Source: Pseudochrobactrum saccharolyticum (GTDB lineage Bacteria; Pseudomonadota; Alphaproteobacteria; Rhizobiales; Rhizobiaceae). Taken from it: a DNA stretch of 64,000 nt. A program made the position numbers and the translations under genes. Shown one piece after another: positions 49,489 to 59,092 of this stretch (positions within the stretch are counted from its first letter, which is position 1; each line of letters opens with the position of its first letter). Under the pieces are notes generated by a model. The model worked only from the letters and a program-made list of their open reading frames with translations. It was not told where the DNA came from and did no database searches. Location: contig NZ_VZPG01000003.1 in NCBI RefSeq assembly GCF_008801715.1, positions 124,001 to 188,000 on the forward strand, read 5' to 3'.

Positions 49489-50860
49489 GCATTCGCTTTT
49501 TGGCAGGTTGGTTCTGCGGGTCACGATTATTCTGACTATCGGCGCGGCCTTGCTTATCACCGCTGCATGGTATTACGGGCGCAGCGCTGCCAGCCAGACC
49601 TATGACCGGTTGTTGCTCGGTGCTGCTTTGCAAATGGCCGGCAGCCTGTCCATCGAGGATGGCAAGCTGAATGCCAGTCTGCCGGTTTCGGCCTTTGAAT
49701 TGCTGGGATTCTCACAGGAAGACCGTATTTTTTACCGCCTGATTGATACGGAAGGGCAAACCCTGACAGGTTATCGCGATCTGGCCGGTTATATTGATTA
49801 TACTGCGGCGCGGACAGGGCCGGTTTTTCTCAATGATGTTTATCGTGACACGCCTGTGCGTCTCGTGGTTGTTTCCCGTGTTTTGTCGGATCCGCCTTTA
49901 TCCGGATGGGCATATGTGCTGGTGGCGCAAACAACCGAAGCCAGAAATGCGCTGACACAGGAGATTACCAGTCGTGCGATTTTACTCGTTATTCTGATGA
50001 GTTTTCTGGCATTGATCGCCGGAATTCTGGCAATACGTTATTCGCTGCAACCCGTGGCGGCGCTTGGCAGCGCGCTGCATAAACGCGATCCGCAGGATCT
50101 GACCCCGCTTGATCTTGATATACCGACCGAGATGAAGCCGTTTATCGGTTCGATCAATCATTTTATGAACCGGCTCGACCAGAGGGTGATGCTGCTGCAG
50201 CGCTTTATTGCTGATGCGGCACATCAGATACGCACGCCGCTGACAGCTTTGGCAGCGCAGGCGGATATGCTGGAAACCGAAACCCTACCTGCAAATGCAC
50301 AACATTCCCTGCAGCGTATGCGCGTTCGTATCACGGAATTATCAAGACTGACGGGGCAGTTGCTCAATCATGCCATGGTCATTCACAGGGCAGGGACAGT
50401 ACATCTGGAAAAGACAGATCTGGTTATTGTTGCCAGACAGGCTTTCCGCATGGCTGTGCCGGTGACAGTTAACCCTGATATTGTGGTGTCATTTGAGGCT
50501 GCGCAAAAGCAAGTGTCGGTAGCGGGGGATATTGTCAGTCTGCGCGAGGCAATTGCCAATATTATCGACAATGCCTTGCGCCATGGCAGCAAGGCTGAAC
50601 TTGCGGTCAGGGTTTCCGCAGAAAACAACCGTGCTCTGGTGGAGGTTTCCGATGACGGGGAGGGTATCCCGCCTGAAAAATGGCCTCATGTTGTTGAGCG
50701 CTTCATGACATCGAAGCCGCATGAGGGTAATTCCGGTCTGGGTTTTGCCATCGCTTCGGAAGTCGCAACTGCCCATAGTGGTCTGATCCGCTTCAGGGAG
50801 AAAACCACGCATAGCAATTTCTGTGTCATTCTGGATATTCCGCTGGGGCAGGACACATGA
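49478..50860 (+). CDS. tctE: Sensor histidine kinase, TctE-like
   Basis: A 460-residue membrane kinase with spans at about 10-32 and 165-186 around a periplasmic domain of about 130 residues. The phosphoacceptor motif is FIADAAHQIRTPLTALAAQ with His249. N box REAIANIIDNALRHG, G1 DDGEGIP and G2 GLGFAI follow. It starts inside the regulator gene. The periplasmic domain is of the 2CSK_N type found in TctE. A binding protein gene follows with overlap, perhaps a sensor partner. Confidence 0.88.
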   Translation: MAREHSLFGRLVLRVTIILTIGAALLITAAWYYGRSAASQTYDRLLLGAALQMAGSLSIEDGKLNASLPVSAFELLGFSQEDRIFYRLIDTEGQTLTGYRDLAGYIDYTAARTGPVFLNDVYRDTPVRLVVVSRVLSDPPLSGWAYVLVAQTTEARNALTQEITSRAILLVILMSFLALIAGILAIRYSLQPVAALGSALHKRDPQDLTPLDLDIPTEMKPFIGSINHFMNRLDQRVMLLQRFIADAAHQIRTPLTALAAQADMLETETLPANAQHSLQRMRVRITELSRLTGQLLNHAMVIHRAGTVHLEKTDLVIVARQAFRMAVPVTVNPDIVVSFEAAQKQVSVAGDIVSLREAIANIIDNALRHGSKAELAVRVSAENNRALVEVSDDGEGIPPEKWPHVVERFMTSKPHEGNSGLGFAIASEVATAHSGLIRFREKTTHSNFCVILDIPLGQDT

Positions 50861-51963
50861 TGAACAAAGATCAGGCCGTGAGATTATCTGTGCTGGCCGT
50901 TTGGTTTGTGACTGGTTTTGCATCTCCTGTCAGCGCTTCCGAGGGGACATTCAGTCTGTTTCCTGCCCTGAAACCAGAAACAGAGCGCCTGCAAATCAGC
51001 GGAGCGATGGATACAGCTGCGATTGCGCCTTTAATCAGGGACTTTCAAAAGCAAAGACCGGATATAGCTGTCGCCTATAATGATCGTGTAACCAATGATC
51101 TTTACGAGGATGCGGATGCGGCCTGTATGGCTAAAACATCTTTTGCTGATGTTATTTTATCATCCTCTGTCGATCATCTGGTCAAACTCGCCAATGACGG
51201 ATGCGCCCGATCCTATCAGTCGCAATATACGGTCAATGTTCCTGAGTGGACGCAGTGGCGCAATGAAGTTTACGGCTTCACTTTTGAACCGGCCGTTCTG
51301 GTCTATAACAGCGATTATGTGGTACCGGATGAAATGGCCGCAACACATGGCGAACTGGCTGATCTGCTGCGCAGGAAAAATGATTATTATTTCCGCCGTG
51401 TCGGAACCTATGATTTGCGGACATCCGGCATAGGCTATTTGCTTGCTTTTCTTGATGCGCAGCAGGCATCCGCGACCTACGGGCGGTTGTTGGAAAGTAT
51501 GAGCCGGACAGAGAGCGCATTATATTGCTGCAATAATGATGTGCTCAGCAGGCTGGAAAGCGGCGAACTCTATATCGGCTATAATATTCTGGGCTCTTAT
51601 GCCTATGCCGCGCAAAAGCGGAATCCCAAATTACGCATAACGATGATGCGGGATTATACGCATATTCTCAGCAGGGGTGTCTTGCTGCCGCGTTACGCAA
51701 AAAACTACCGCCTCGGGGAAAGTTTTCTGGATTATCTGCTTTCACCGCAAGGGAAGGCGGTTGCTTTGCAGGAAGGGATTTCATTTCCGTGGGATGGTGT
51801 GCCGCCGTCAGACATTAATGCACCGGGATCTTTGCTGACATCGGGCATTGGCAGGCCGATACGGATCGGACCTTCCTTGCTGGCGGCGCAGGATCAGATG
51901 CGCAGACAGCGTTTTATCGGTGACTGGCAGGGCGCAATGCTGCCAGCCTCGCTGGAGCCGTGA
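50857..51963 (+). CDS. Periplasmic ABC-type solute-binding protein linked to TctDE
   Basis: A 368-residue exported binding protein. Residues 1 to about 28 form a signal peptide (AVWFVTGFASPVSA). The body is of the iron/thiamine/spermidine-type binding fold (QISGAMDTAAIAPLIRDFQKQRPDIAVAYND, VYGFTFEPAVLVYNSDYVV, GYNILGSYAYAAQKRNP). No permease or ATPase lies near. It overlaps the kinase by four bases, so it probably hands a ligand signal to the kinase rather than feeding a transporter. A terminator follows. Confidence 0.82.
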   Translation: MMNKDQAVRLSVLAVWFVTGFASPVSASEGTFSLFPALKPETERLQISGAMDTAAIAPLIRDFQKQRPDIAVAYNDRVTNDLYEDADAACMAKTSFADVILSSSVDHLVKLANDGCARSYQSQYTVNVPEWTQWRNEVYGFTFEPAVLVYNSDYVVPDEMAATHGELADLLRRKNDYYFRRVGTYDLRTSGIGYLLAFLDAQQASATYGRLLESMSRTESALYCCNNDVLSRLESGELYIGYNILGSYAYAAQKRNPKLRITMMRDYTHILSRGVLLPRYAKNYRLGESFLDYLLSPQGKAVALQEGISFPWDGVPPSDINAPGSLLTSGIGRPIRIGPSLLAAQDQMRRQRFIGDWQGAMLPASLEP

Positions 51964-51980
51964 GGGTTGCAGAATAATAA

Positions 51981-52013
51981 ATCTCCGGAATATTGCCTGA
52001 GTATTCCGGAGAT
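51981..52013. terminator. Bidirectional terminator between binding protein and Omp genes
   Basis: A 12-base stem ATCTCCGGAATA / TATTCCGGAGAT with short loop is followed by GCTGTTTTAAG. It lies between convergent genes. Confidence 0.8.
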
Positions 52014-52035
52014 GCTGTTTTAAGAACTGGGGGGC

Positions 52036-52713
52036 TTAGAATTTATAGGCTATACCCAGCCGTATATTATTGGTGGTGAGTTTTGCTTCCACCAGATCAT
52101 TATCGTCGATGCCTTTTTTGCCATAGTCGCTGTAGCGATATTCCGCACGCAGCAACAGATTATTGGTCAGCGCATAATCAACACCCGCGCCGAGTGTGAA
52201 GCCGACATTGGTATTGGATGTTGTGCCGAGATCGGTGTTTCCGGTTGTCAGATTATGTTTAATACCTGCAAAAGCCACACCACCGGCGACATAAGGCAGC
52301 CAGCGTTCGTAGTTGATACCAAAACGGGCGCGGAGCGCGCCTTCCCATTCAACGCGACTGTTCCAGACATAATTACGTGTACCGATGAGAATATCGCTAT
52401 CTTTGCTCAAATCAGAATAATTAATGTCGCCTTCAAGGCCGAATAAATAAGCATTTGAAAACTCCCAGTTATAACCGGCATAAAGACCGCCCATAAAGCC
52501 GTTTGAGTTTGCAGACAGATCGCTATTATAGCCGTATAGCTTTGTCTTCGCCCAATTATACCCGACCTGACCGCCGATATAGGCACCACCCCAGATTGAG
52601 GATTCATCATAGGCAGGTGCTTCAGGGCTATTGTAAACGACATCAGCCGCATGAGAAATATTGATATTTGAAATAAAAAACGCAGCAGTTAAAAGTAAAA
52701 ATTTATTTTTCAC
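52036..52713 (-). CDS. Outer membrane beta-barrel protein, Omp25/Omp31 family
   Basis: A 225-residue OmpA-like 8-strand barrel. The signal peptide ends near residue 22 (NISHA). WGGAYIGGQVGYNWAKTK, SNGFMGGLYAGYNWEFSNAYLFGLEGDINYS and FTLGAGVDYALTNNLLLRAEYRYSDYG, ending in LGIAYKF, are close to Brucella Omp25/Omp31. The start is a GTG at 52713 with AAGGAG eight bases away; the next upstream ATG lacks one. Gap of 300 bases to macB is AT-rich, with no gene seen. Confidence 0.92.
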   Translation of the reverse strand: MKNKFLLLTAAFFISNINISHAADVVYNSPEAPAYDESSIWGGAYIGGQVGYNWAKTKLYGYNSDLSANSNGFMGGLYAGYNWEFSNAYLFGLEGDINYSDLSKDSDILIGTRNYVWNSRVEWEGALRARFGINYERWLPYVAGGVAFAGIKHNLTTGNTDLGTTSNTNVGFTLGAGVDYALTNNLLLRAEYRYSDYGKKGIDDNDLVEAKLTTNNIRLGIAYKF

Positions 52714-53013
52714 GCAATGACTCCTTATGAAAGCATGAGCCATAATCATATTTTCAAGTTAATCAAAATAATGTAGTAAAAATACAACTCAAATTGTTGA
52801 TTTAATTTGATTATTATAGAGCAATAAATTCAATGTTTGAGCAAAAATTCTCTAATTATATGTTTTTATTCTATAAGGTTTATCTCTGTGGAATAGGCGT
52901 TATTTATTTATCGGGCAGAAAATTCTGTGAAAATTTTTGACAATTGGATTTATGGTAAAAGAAAGATAATTGCAGCGCCACTTTTACAACCAAAAGTGGC
53001 GCTCTACGAAAAA

Positions 53014-54993
53014 TCAGTCGCGGGCAAGAGCTGCCACAGGGTCAAGCTTGGAGGCATTGCGCGCGGGCAGGAAGCCGAAACAAATCCCGATCAGGCTTGA
53101 GCAGATAAATGCGGCGATGATTGAGAATGGCGAATAGATCAGTTCAAATGGTGTATTGAATTGTCTGAACAGCCAGCCGAAGCCCATTGCCACCATAATA
53201 CCGAGAAAGCCGCCGATCAGACAGACAAGCACGGCTTCGATCAAGAATTGCTGCAATATATCGCTGCGTCTTGCGCCGACAGCCATCCGCACACCGATTT
53301 CATTGATCCGCTCGGATACGGAAACCAGCATAATATTCATCACGCCAATACCGCCGACCAGCAGCGAAATCAGCGCAATTGCTGAGACCAGCAGGGTGAG
53401 TGCCTGCGTTGTGCTGGTGATGGTTTTGCGGATATCATCAGTGTTCAGGATGGTGAAATCCTGCTCACCATGCCGCTGGATCAGAAAAGCGGTGACAGCT
53501 TTTTCTGCCAGTTCAGGAGACGTATCATCACTGATGCGCAATGTGAGGCTGCGCAAAACGCGTGAACCGGTCATACGGGTCTGCACTGTGGTATAGGGCA
53601 GATAGATGGACAGGTTTTCACTGGAGCCGAACCCGCCTTGTTCCGGCTGCATGATGCCGACAATTCTGACCGGCACATTTTTGAGAATGATAATCTGGCC
53701 GACCGGACTGTCGTGGAAATTCGCGAACAGGGTTTTGCGCGTATTCTCGTCAATCACCGCATCCAGCGCGATATCCTGAACGCTTTGCTCGTCAAAAAAG
53801 CGTCCTTCAGCAATCTTACTGCCGCGGGTGACAAAATACTGGTCGCTGACGCCGTTAATCAGGGCATTTGCTTCCACGCCGCCAAAACGCGCTGTGGCCG
53901 GTGTGGAAACCGTAGGCGTTGCGGCCATAATATAGGGTTGTTTGGCAAGCTGATTGGCATCATCAATCGTCAAAGTGGTGATGCGGGCAGACATACGGTC
54001 GCCAAAGCCGCGTCCGGGGAAAATCTCCAGCGTATTGGTACCGAGACTGCTGATCTGGTCGAGCACCTGCTTTTGTGAGCCTTTGCCGAGTGCCACAACA
54101 CAGACAACCGAAGCAATGCCGATAATAATACCGAGCATTGTCAGAAAAGTGCGCAGCCGGTGCGCATTCATCGAGCGCAATGCCATCAGAAAAGCTTCGC
54201 CGAAACGATCAGCTAGTGTGCCCAGCGATGAGTGCCCGCCTTTGCCTGTCCCCGTTGTGGCGGCAATGTCGCTCTCAGGTGCCTGCGCAGTTGCAGCCTT
54301 CTCGTCGCGGGTCGTGTCGGAGATGATTTCCCCGTCGCTGATCTCAATGATCCGTTGCGCCCGCTCGGCGACATTGCGGTCATGGGTCACGATGATGATC
54401 GTTTTGCCTTCGCGGTGCAGCTCTTCAAGGATTTTGAGAACTTCCTCACCGCTATGGCTGTCCAGAGCACCGGTTGGCTCATCGGCCAGAATAACATCGG
54501 CATTATTAATCAGTGCACGGGCAATAGAAACACGTTGCTGCTGACCGCCGGAAAGCTGGCCGGGTCGGTGATGAGTCCGGTCTCCCATACCAAGCCGGTC
54601 GAGTATGTGAATGGCCTGCTCCTGCCGGTCTTCGCGGTTTTGACCGGCATAAATTGCGGGGATTTCAACATTGCCGACAGCACTCAGCTCATTGAGCAGA
54701 TGATAGCGCTGAAAAATGAAACCGAAATGCTCGCGCCGCAACTGGGCGAGTTCATCGGCATCAAGATCGGAGGTTTCCCGTCCGGAGATGAAATATTTGC
54801 CCTCGGAAGGTCTGTCGAGACAGCCTAAAATATTCATCAGAGTGGATTTGCCGGAGCCGGAGGCACCGACAATCGCCACCATTTCACCATGGCCGATTGT
54901 CAGATTGACATCTTTCAGCACAGTGGTGAAACCGTCGCCTGAAGGGTAATGACGATAAAGATGCTCGAGGGTGATCAGCGGCTTTTCCATCAT
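53014..54993 (-). CDS. macB: MacB-type ABC transporter, ATPase-permease
   Basis: A 659-residue fused ABC exporter. ATPase domain: Walker A GASGSGKST at 43-51, signature LSGGQQQRVSIARAL, Walker B VILADEPTGALDS. The first span follows a linker of Thr/Gly at about 290-315. A long periplasmic domain lies between it and three C-terminal spans, with the MacB mark GGIGVMNIMLVSVSERINEIGVRMAVGA. Drives efflux of macrolides, peptides or siderophores; the substrate is not known. It overlaps macA by one base. Confidence 0.95.
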   Translation of the reverse strand: MMEKPLITLEHLYRHYPSGDGFTTVLKDVNLTIGHGEMVAIVGASGSGKSTLMNILGCLDRPSEGKYFISGRETSDLDADELAQLRREHFGFIFQRYHLLNELSAVGNVEIPAIYAGQNREDRQEQAIHILDRLGMGDRTHHRPGQLSGGQQQRVSIARALINNADVILADEPTGALDSHSGEEVLKILEELHREGKTIIIVTHDRNVAERAQRIIEISDGEIISDTTRDEKAATAQAPESDIAATTGTGKGGHSSLGTLADRFGEAFLMALRSMNAHRLRTFLTMLGIIIGIASVVCVVALGKGSQKQVLDQISSLGTNTLEIFPGRGFGDRMSARITTLTIDDANQLAKQPYIMAATPTVSTPATARFGGVEANALINGVSDQYFVTRGSKIAEGRFFDEQSVQDIALDAVIDENTRKTLFANFHDSPVGQIIILKNVPVRIVGIMQPEQGGFGSSENLSIYLPYTTVQTRMTGSRVLRSLTLRISDDTSPELAEKAVTAFLIQRHGEQDFTILNTDDIRKTITSTTQALTLLVSAIALISLLVGGIGVMNIMLVSVSERINEIGVRMAVGARRSDILQQFLIEAVLVCLIGGFLGIMVAMGFGWLFRQFNTPFELIYSPFSIIAAFICSSLIGICFGFLPARNASKLDPVAALARD

Positions 54994-56222
54994 CAGAACC
55001 TTATGGAGCGGCCGCGGCGGCTGCGCGGAACTGCCGGTCCGCCGGCACTGTCGCCGGTGACGATTTTTTCGCCTTCTTTCAGGCCGGAGATGATCTCAAC
55101 CAGAACCTTGTCATTCAGGCCGGTTTCGACCGGTTTTTCGCTGATAGTCCCGTTCTGCTCCATCACCCGCACCGTGACTTTACCTTTTTCATCAGGCTCA
55201 GACAGCGCGGTGGAAGGGATCAGCAAAACATTATCAGCCTGCCCCAAAATGATATGAATTTCAGCAGTCATATAGGTTTTCAGCACACCGTCAGGATTGG
55301 CAATGTCAAAAATACCCTTGTAATAAATGGCTGAGGCTGTGCTGCTGCTGCTGCTCGCCGCACTGGTGCCGCCAAAACTCTTGTCGCTGACGATGGATTG
55401 CGGCGCGGGTTCCAGAATCTGCAATTTGGCTGTGTAGCGCTTGTTACTCTGGCCGGGTATCGTAAAGTAAAGATCCTGTCCTTCTTTGACATTTACAACA
55501 TCGGCTTCAGAAATATCGGCTTCAACTGTCATGGTGTCGAGCTGGCCGATAATAGCAATGGTCGGTGCTGATTGCACAGCATTAACCGTCTGGCCTTCCT
55601 GCACAACAGTTGCCAGAATTGTGCCGTCAATCGGCGCACGGATTTGCGTATAACCGAGATTGGCTTCAGCCGTTTCAACAGCGATTTTTGACACCACGAT
55701 CTGAGCATCGCTTAATGCGATCTGCGCTTCGGCGGATTTAACGGCTTTGACGGCCTTGTCATAATCGGCGCGCGAAATGGCATTGCGCGACACCATCTGC
55801 TGCTGGCGGGTCAGATCCTGTTTGGTCAGCTCCAGCTGGGCGATTTTATCTTCACGGTCTGCCTGATTGCGAACTTCTTCCGCTTTCGCCTTCCGCAGAT
55901 CATTCTGCTGGGTGGTGGCGTCAATCTGGGCAATCAGATCGTCTTTTTTCACCAGCTGTCCGGCTTTGACATTGAGGCTCAGCACACGGCCGGAAGCCTG
56001 TGCACCCACAGCCACCAGTCGTGCAGGCTTGAGAATGCCTGTGGCAAGGACTGTGGTTTCAATATCGCCCTTGCGCACCGTATAAGTCATAATCTGCGGG
56101 GTTTCAGTCTTGAAATAATCCGCAGTGAAGTAATAGAGAACAGCAGCCAGCCCTGCGATTGCAAGCAACCAGAAGAGCCATTTTTTAGCAAAACCGCGTT
56201 TCTTTTTGGAACTACCGTTCAT
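54993..56222 (-). CDS. macA: MacA-type periplasmic adaptor
   Basis: A 409-residue membrane fusion protein. The N-terminal anchor is KWLFWLLAIAGLAAVLYYF, the biotinyl-lipoyl parts are VGAQASGRVLSLNVKAGQLVKKDD and YTQIRAPIDGTILATVVQEGQTV, and a coiled hairpin lies between. The C-terminal MP domain ends with ISGLKEGEKIVTGDSAG. It connects MacB to the outer membrane factor gene just upstream (28-base gap). Confidence 0.94.
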   Translation of the reverse strand: MNGSSKKKRGFAKKWLFWLLAIAGLAAVLYYFTADYFKTETPQIMTYTVRKGDIETTVLATGILKPARLVAVGAQASGRVLSLNVKAGQLVKKDDLIAQIDATTQQNDLRKAKAEEVRNQADREDKIAQLELTKQDLTRQQQMVSRNAISRADYDKAVKAVKSAEAQIALSDAQIVVSKIAVETAEANLGYTQIRAPIDGTILATVVQEGQTVNAVQSAPTIAIIGQLDTMTVEADISEADVVNVKEGQDLYFTIPGQSNKRYTAKLQILEPAPQSIVSDKSFGGTSAASSSSSTASAIYYKGIFDIANPDGVLKTYMTAEIHIILGQADNVLLIPSTALSEPDEKGKVTVRVMEQNGTISEKPVETGLNDKVLVEIISGLKEGEKIVTGDSAGGPAVPRSRRGRSIRF

Positions 56223-56250
56223 CTATACCTCATCAGCCTGAAACTTCATT

Positions 56251-57711
56251 TCAGGGTATTCTTTTTTGGGTTACCAGATGCGGCCCTGTATAGCCGTCCT
56301 GAATTTCAGCTTTGTCTGTTATAATGGTGCCGTCCCAGCCGCCACCCAGTGCCTTTTGCAGGTTGATATAATCCTGCAGCAGGCTGACCCTGAGTTGAAT
56401 CAGGCTGCCTTCATTCGAATAGAGTGAACGTTCGGATGTCAGCAGATCAAGGAAACTCGTGGAGCCGCTCTCATAGAGCGCACGGGAAAGCTCCGTTGCC
56501 CGCCGGTAAGACTGTACAGCTTTTTGTGTCTTGGCATATTGAATACGCCGTTGATTAAGCGACACGCTGGCATTCTCAACTTCTTCCAAAGCGGTCAGAA
56601 TAGCTTTGCGATAGCTGATAAAGGCCTGATCGCGGCTGGCTTTCGCAGCATCGACTGCGGCATTGAGTTGTCCGCCTTTAAACAGCGGAACGGTCAGGCT
56701 CGGGCCAAAACCCCAGCTGATTGTGGAGCCTTTTCCAAGATCGCCGATCCGCGCTCCCGCAGTACTGATATTACCGGTGAGGCTGACACTCGGATAGAGA
56801 GCTGCCTGTCTCTGGCCGATGACTGCGGTGGAGCGTGCATAATTGCGCTCTGCAACCCGCAAATCAGGACGGTTCAGCAATAAATCGGCGGGGATACCGG
56901 CCGTCACGATTGCCGGAACCACAGGAACAGGCTTCGTTTTTTCAAGCGTAGCGGTCAGTGCCGTCGGCGCTTGACCGGTCAATACCGACAGGCGATGCAG
57001 GCTCTTCGCATAGGCGGTTTTCAGTTCCGGAATCTGCGCTTCCGTACTGCTGGTTTGCCCTTCTGCATTGGCCAGATCGACTTCGGAAATATCACCGGCA
57101 TTAAACCGTGCACGGGTCAGTTCAGCGGTTTTACGTTGAGATTTTACGGTGCGTTCTGTCAGCGCTATGCGTGCCTGCAAGCCGCGTAATTCCGCATAAT
57201 TGCTGGCAATGTCACCGATCATGGTCACCAGAACCGCATGCATATTTTCCTGCTCGGCATCCAGACCATAGCGCGCGGCTTCCACGGAGCGGAGATTTGC
57301 GCCGAAAAGATCAAGCTCCCAGCTGGTATTCAGACCGGCAGTGAGACCGGTGCTTTCACCGCTGTCGCCGCTCTTGGAACGTTTCGCACTGCCTGAGCCG
57401 TCAAGCACAGGATATAACGCGCCGCCTGCCTGCTGATAGGAGGCACGGGCTTCGCGGATTTTGGCTTTTGCCAGCGCAACATCATTATTACCTTGAACGG
57501 CCTGCCCGATCAGATTGTCCAGCACCGGATCATTGAAACGTTTCCACCATTGTGCAAGCTGCGCCGGTTTGGCCGGTGCAGATTTTTGTCCGCTCCAGGA
57601 AGCGGGCAATAAAGTGGACGGAGTCTGATAGTCGGGGCCGACAGCGACACAGGACGCGAGAGCCGGAAGCGTTATGCTCAACGTTGCCAGACGCAAAAAC
57701 AGCACAGTCAT
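56251..57711 (-). CDS. Outer membrane efflux lipoprotein, NodT family
   Basis: A 486-residue TolC-like protein. The signal peptide ends in LPALASC, a lipobox with Cys near 20. Family marks are VGPDYQTPSTLLPASW, the WKRFNDPVLDNLIGQAV segment, AELRGLQARIALTERTVKSQRKTAELTRARFNAGDISEVDLANAEGQ and LGGGWDG at the end. It forms the outer channel of the MacAB unit. ATG 57711 is used; the ribosome site is weak. The 311-base upstream gap holds a small CCGGT/ACCGG repeat near 57766-57781 and likely the promoter. Confidence 0.93.
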   Translation of the reverse strand: MTVLFLRLATLSITLPALASCVAVGPDYQTPSTLLPASWSGQKSAPAKPAQLAQWWKRFNDPVLDNLIGQAVQGNNDVALAKAKIREARASYQQAGGALYPVLDGSGSAKRSKSGDSGESTGLTAGLNTSWELDLFGANLRSVEAARYGLDAEQENMHAVLVTMIGDIASNYAELRGLQARIALTERTVKSQRKTAELTRARFNAGDISEVDLANAEGQTSSTEAQIPELKTAYAKSLHRLSVLTGQAPTALTATLEKTKPVPVVPAIVTAGIPADLLLNRPDLRVAERNYARSTAVIGQRQAALYPSVSLTGNISTAGARIGDLGKGSTISWGFGPSLTVPLFKGGQLNAAVDAAKASRDQAFISYRKAILTALEEVENASVSLNQRRIQYAKTQKAVQSYRRATELSRALYESGSTSFLDLLTSERSLYSNEGSLIQLRVSLLQDYINLQKALGGGWDGTIITDKAEIQDGYTGPHLVTQKRIP

Positions 57712-58022
57712 GAAATGGCAATATCCCTGAAATATAAATAAAAGCCGGGGCATTGCCGCACCCGCCCGGTATTCTCACCGGATGTGCGCAACAATGCGAT
57801 AAAATCAAGACACCGGAGAGATAAAACATACTCCTGACAAACACCGGCTGTCATGCCGTGTTTGCAGTCTTGTCACAGCTTGGCGATGAAAAAAAGCAAG
57901 AAAACTGTTTTTTTACCAAGCTTAACGATTTGTAATGATAAATCCGCTGACTGTGCATAACGGGCAAATGAATTGTCGGGATTTTGTCAGGGCAAACCGT
58001 TAAGCCTGAAAAAGATTGTGGA

Positions 58023-58700
58023 TCAGCTGTCCGGACTGTGCAAGCGGATGCGACTGATAATCAGATCGCTGGCTGTCAGAATATCATGAGCGATTGCTGC
58101 TTCCGCAGCATCCGCATCGCGATTTTCAATCGCCTCCACGATTTTATAATGGTCATCAATCATTGCCCGTCCGCCATGTTTATAGGCATCGGCAATCAGT
58201 GGTCCCATTTGCAGCCATAGCCGGTTGATGATGGAATTGAGCACCGGCATGTCGGCTACTTCCACCAAGGCCGAATGGAAAATATGGTTCATCGCCAAGG
58301 CATCGCCCCAGAGCTGCTTTTTCATAGCCTTGTCATTATCTTCGACCAGTTTCCAGAGGCGGGCTATGTCTTTTTTACTGGCCTGTTGAGCTGCCTGTCT
58401 GGCGGCAAGTCCTTCAAGACGCACACGGATGGCACGGATTTCTTCATATTTTTTCTGATCCAGCACCGGTACGCGAATATCCCGCGGTGTTTTCTGAATC
58501 AGCGCTTCATCCTGAATGAGCCGCAGCAATGCATCGCGCACTGGCGTGACACTGGTACCCAGTGATGCCGCCAATTCACGGATTGTCAGCCTTGTATCCG
58601 GCGCGAATTGTCCGCGCATCAGCGCCTGTGAGAGTTTGCGATAGACGATTTCGCCGAGATTATGGTGTTCAAGCGTCTGAAGTTCTGAAATGCCATTCAT
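58023..58700 (-). CDS. GntR-family regulator, FCD (FadR-type) domain
   Basis: A 225-residue regulator. The N-terminal winged helix has IVYRKLSQALMRGQFAPDTRLTIRELAASLGTSVTPVRDAL. The FCD domain (about 80-215) has acidic and His residues that bind metal and a carboxylic ligand (NHIFHSALVEVADMPVL, HYKIVEAIENRDADAAEAAI). It is divergent from the aminotransferase gene with a 392-base gap, so it probably controls it. Ligand unknown. Confidence 0.9.
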   Translation of the reverse strand: MNGISELQTLEHHNLGEIVYRKLSQALMRGQFAPDTRLTIRELAASLGTSVTPVRDALLRLIQDEALIQKTPRDIRVPVLDQKKYEEIRAIRVRLEGLAARQAAQQASKKDIARLWKLVEDNDKAMKKQLWGDALAMNHIFHSALVEVADMPVLNSIINRLWLQMGPLIADAYKHGGRAMIDDHYKIVEAIENRDADAAEAAIAHDILTASDLIISRIRLHSPDS

Positions 58701-59092
58701 GCAAGATATGTCCCCCGCAGTGAGCGAACTGTTCTGTTTTTATGATCTCACTTCATATCCGGCCCTGTTTTGCCGGAAATGTTTCGAATAAAATGACTCA
58801 TCATAACCATGAATAAAATCACGGCAATGTTATTGATTACGCTGTTTATCAAGCCTGTCGCAACAATAAATTGGGCTCTGCGATATGCTTGACAAACTAT
58901 TATATAAAAAACATGATGCATCAAATGGGAGGCGGGATTTTATTTCAGATCATCGCTTCAGCGGAGAAATTTCAGAGCAGTTTTAAGCCAAAAGCGGAAC
59001 CGGTTTTAGCTTAGAACTGCGCCGAGCAAAGCGATGAACGGTTTCCGGTTCGGAAAACAAAAACCGTTCTGAAATAAACCAGGTAGGGAACT
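58701..59092. other. Divergent control region between GntR and aminotransferase genes
   Basis: A 392-base gap without a gene. Its left part is AT-rich and should hold the promoters and the GntR operator. Its right part is occupied by the RIME-like repeat at 58968-59075. Confidence 0.6.
58968..59075. repeat. RIME-like intergenic mosaic repeat
   Basis: Two inverted arms, TTTCAGAGCAGTTTT at the left and AAAACCGTTCTGAAA at the right, enclose GCGGAACCGGTTTT and GAACGGTTTCCGGTTCGG parts. This is the form of the palindromic RIME-type repeats of Rhizobiales. It lies directly before the ribosome site of the aminotransferase gene and could fold in its mRNA. Confidence 0.5.
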
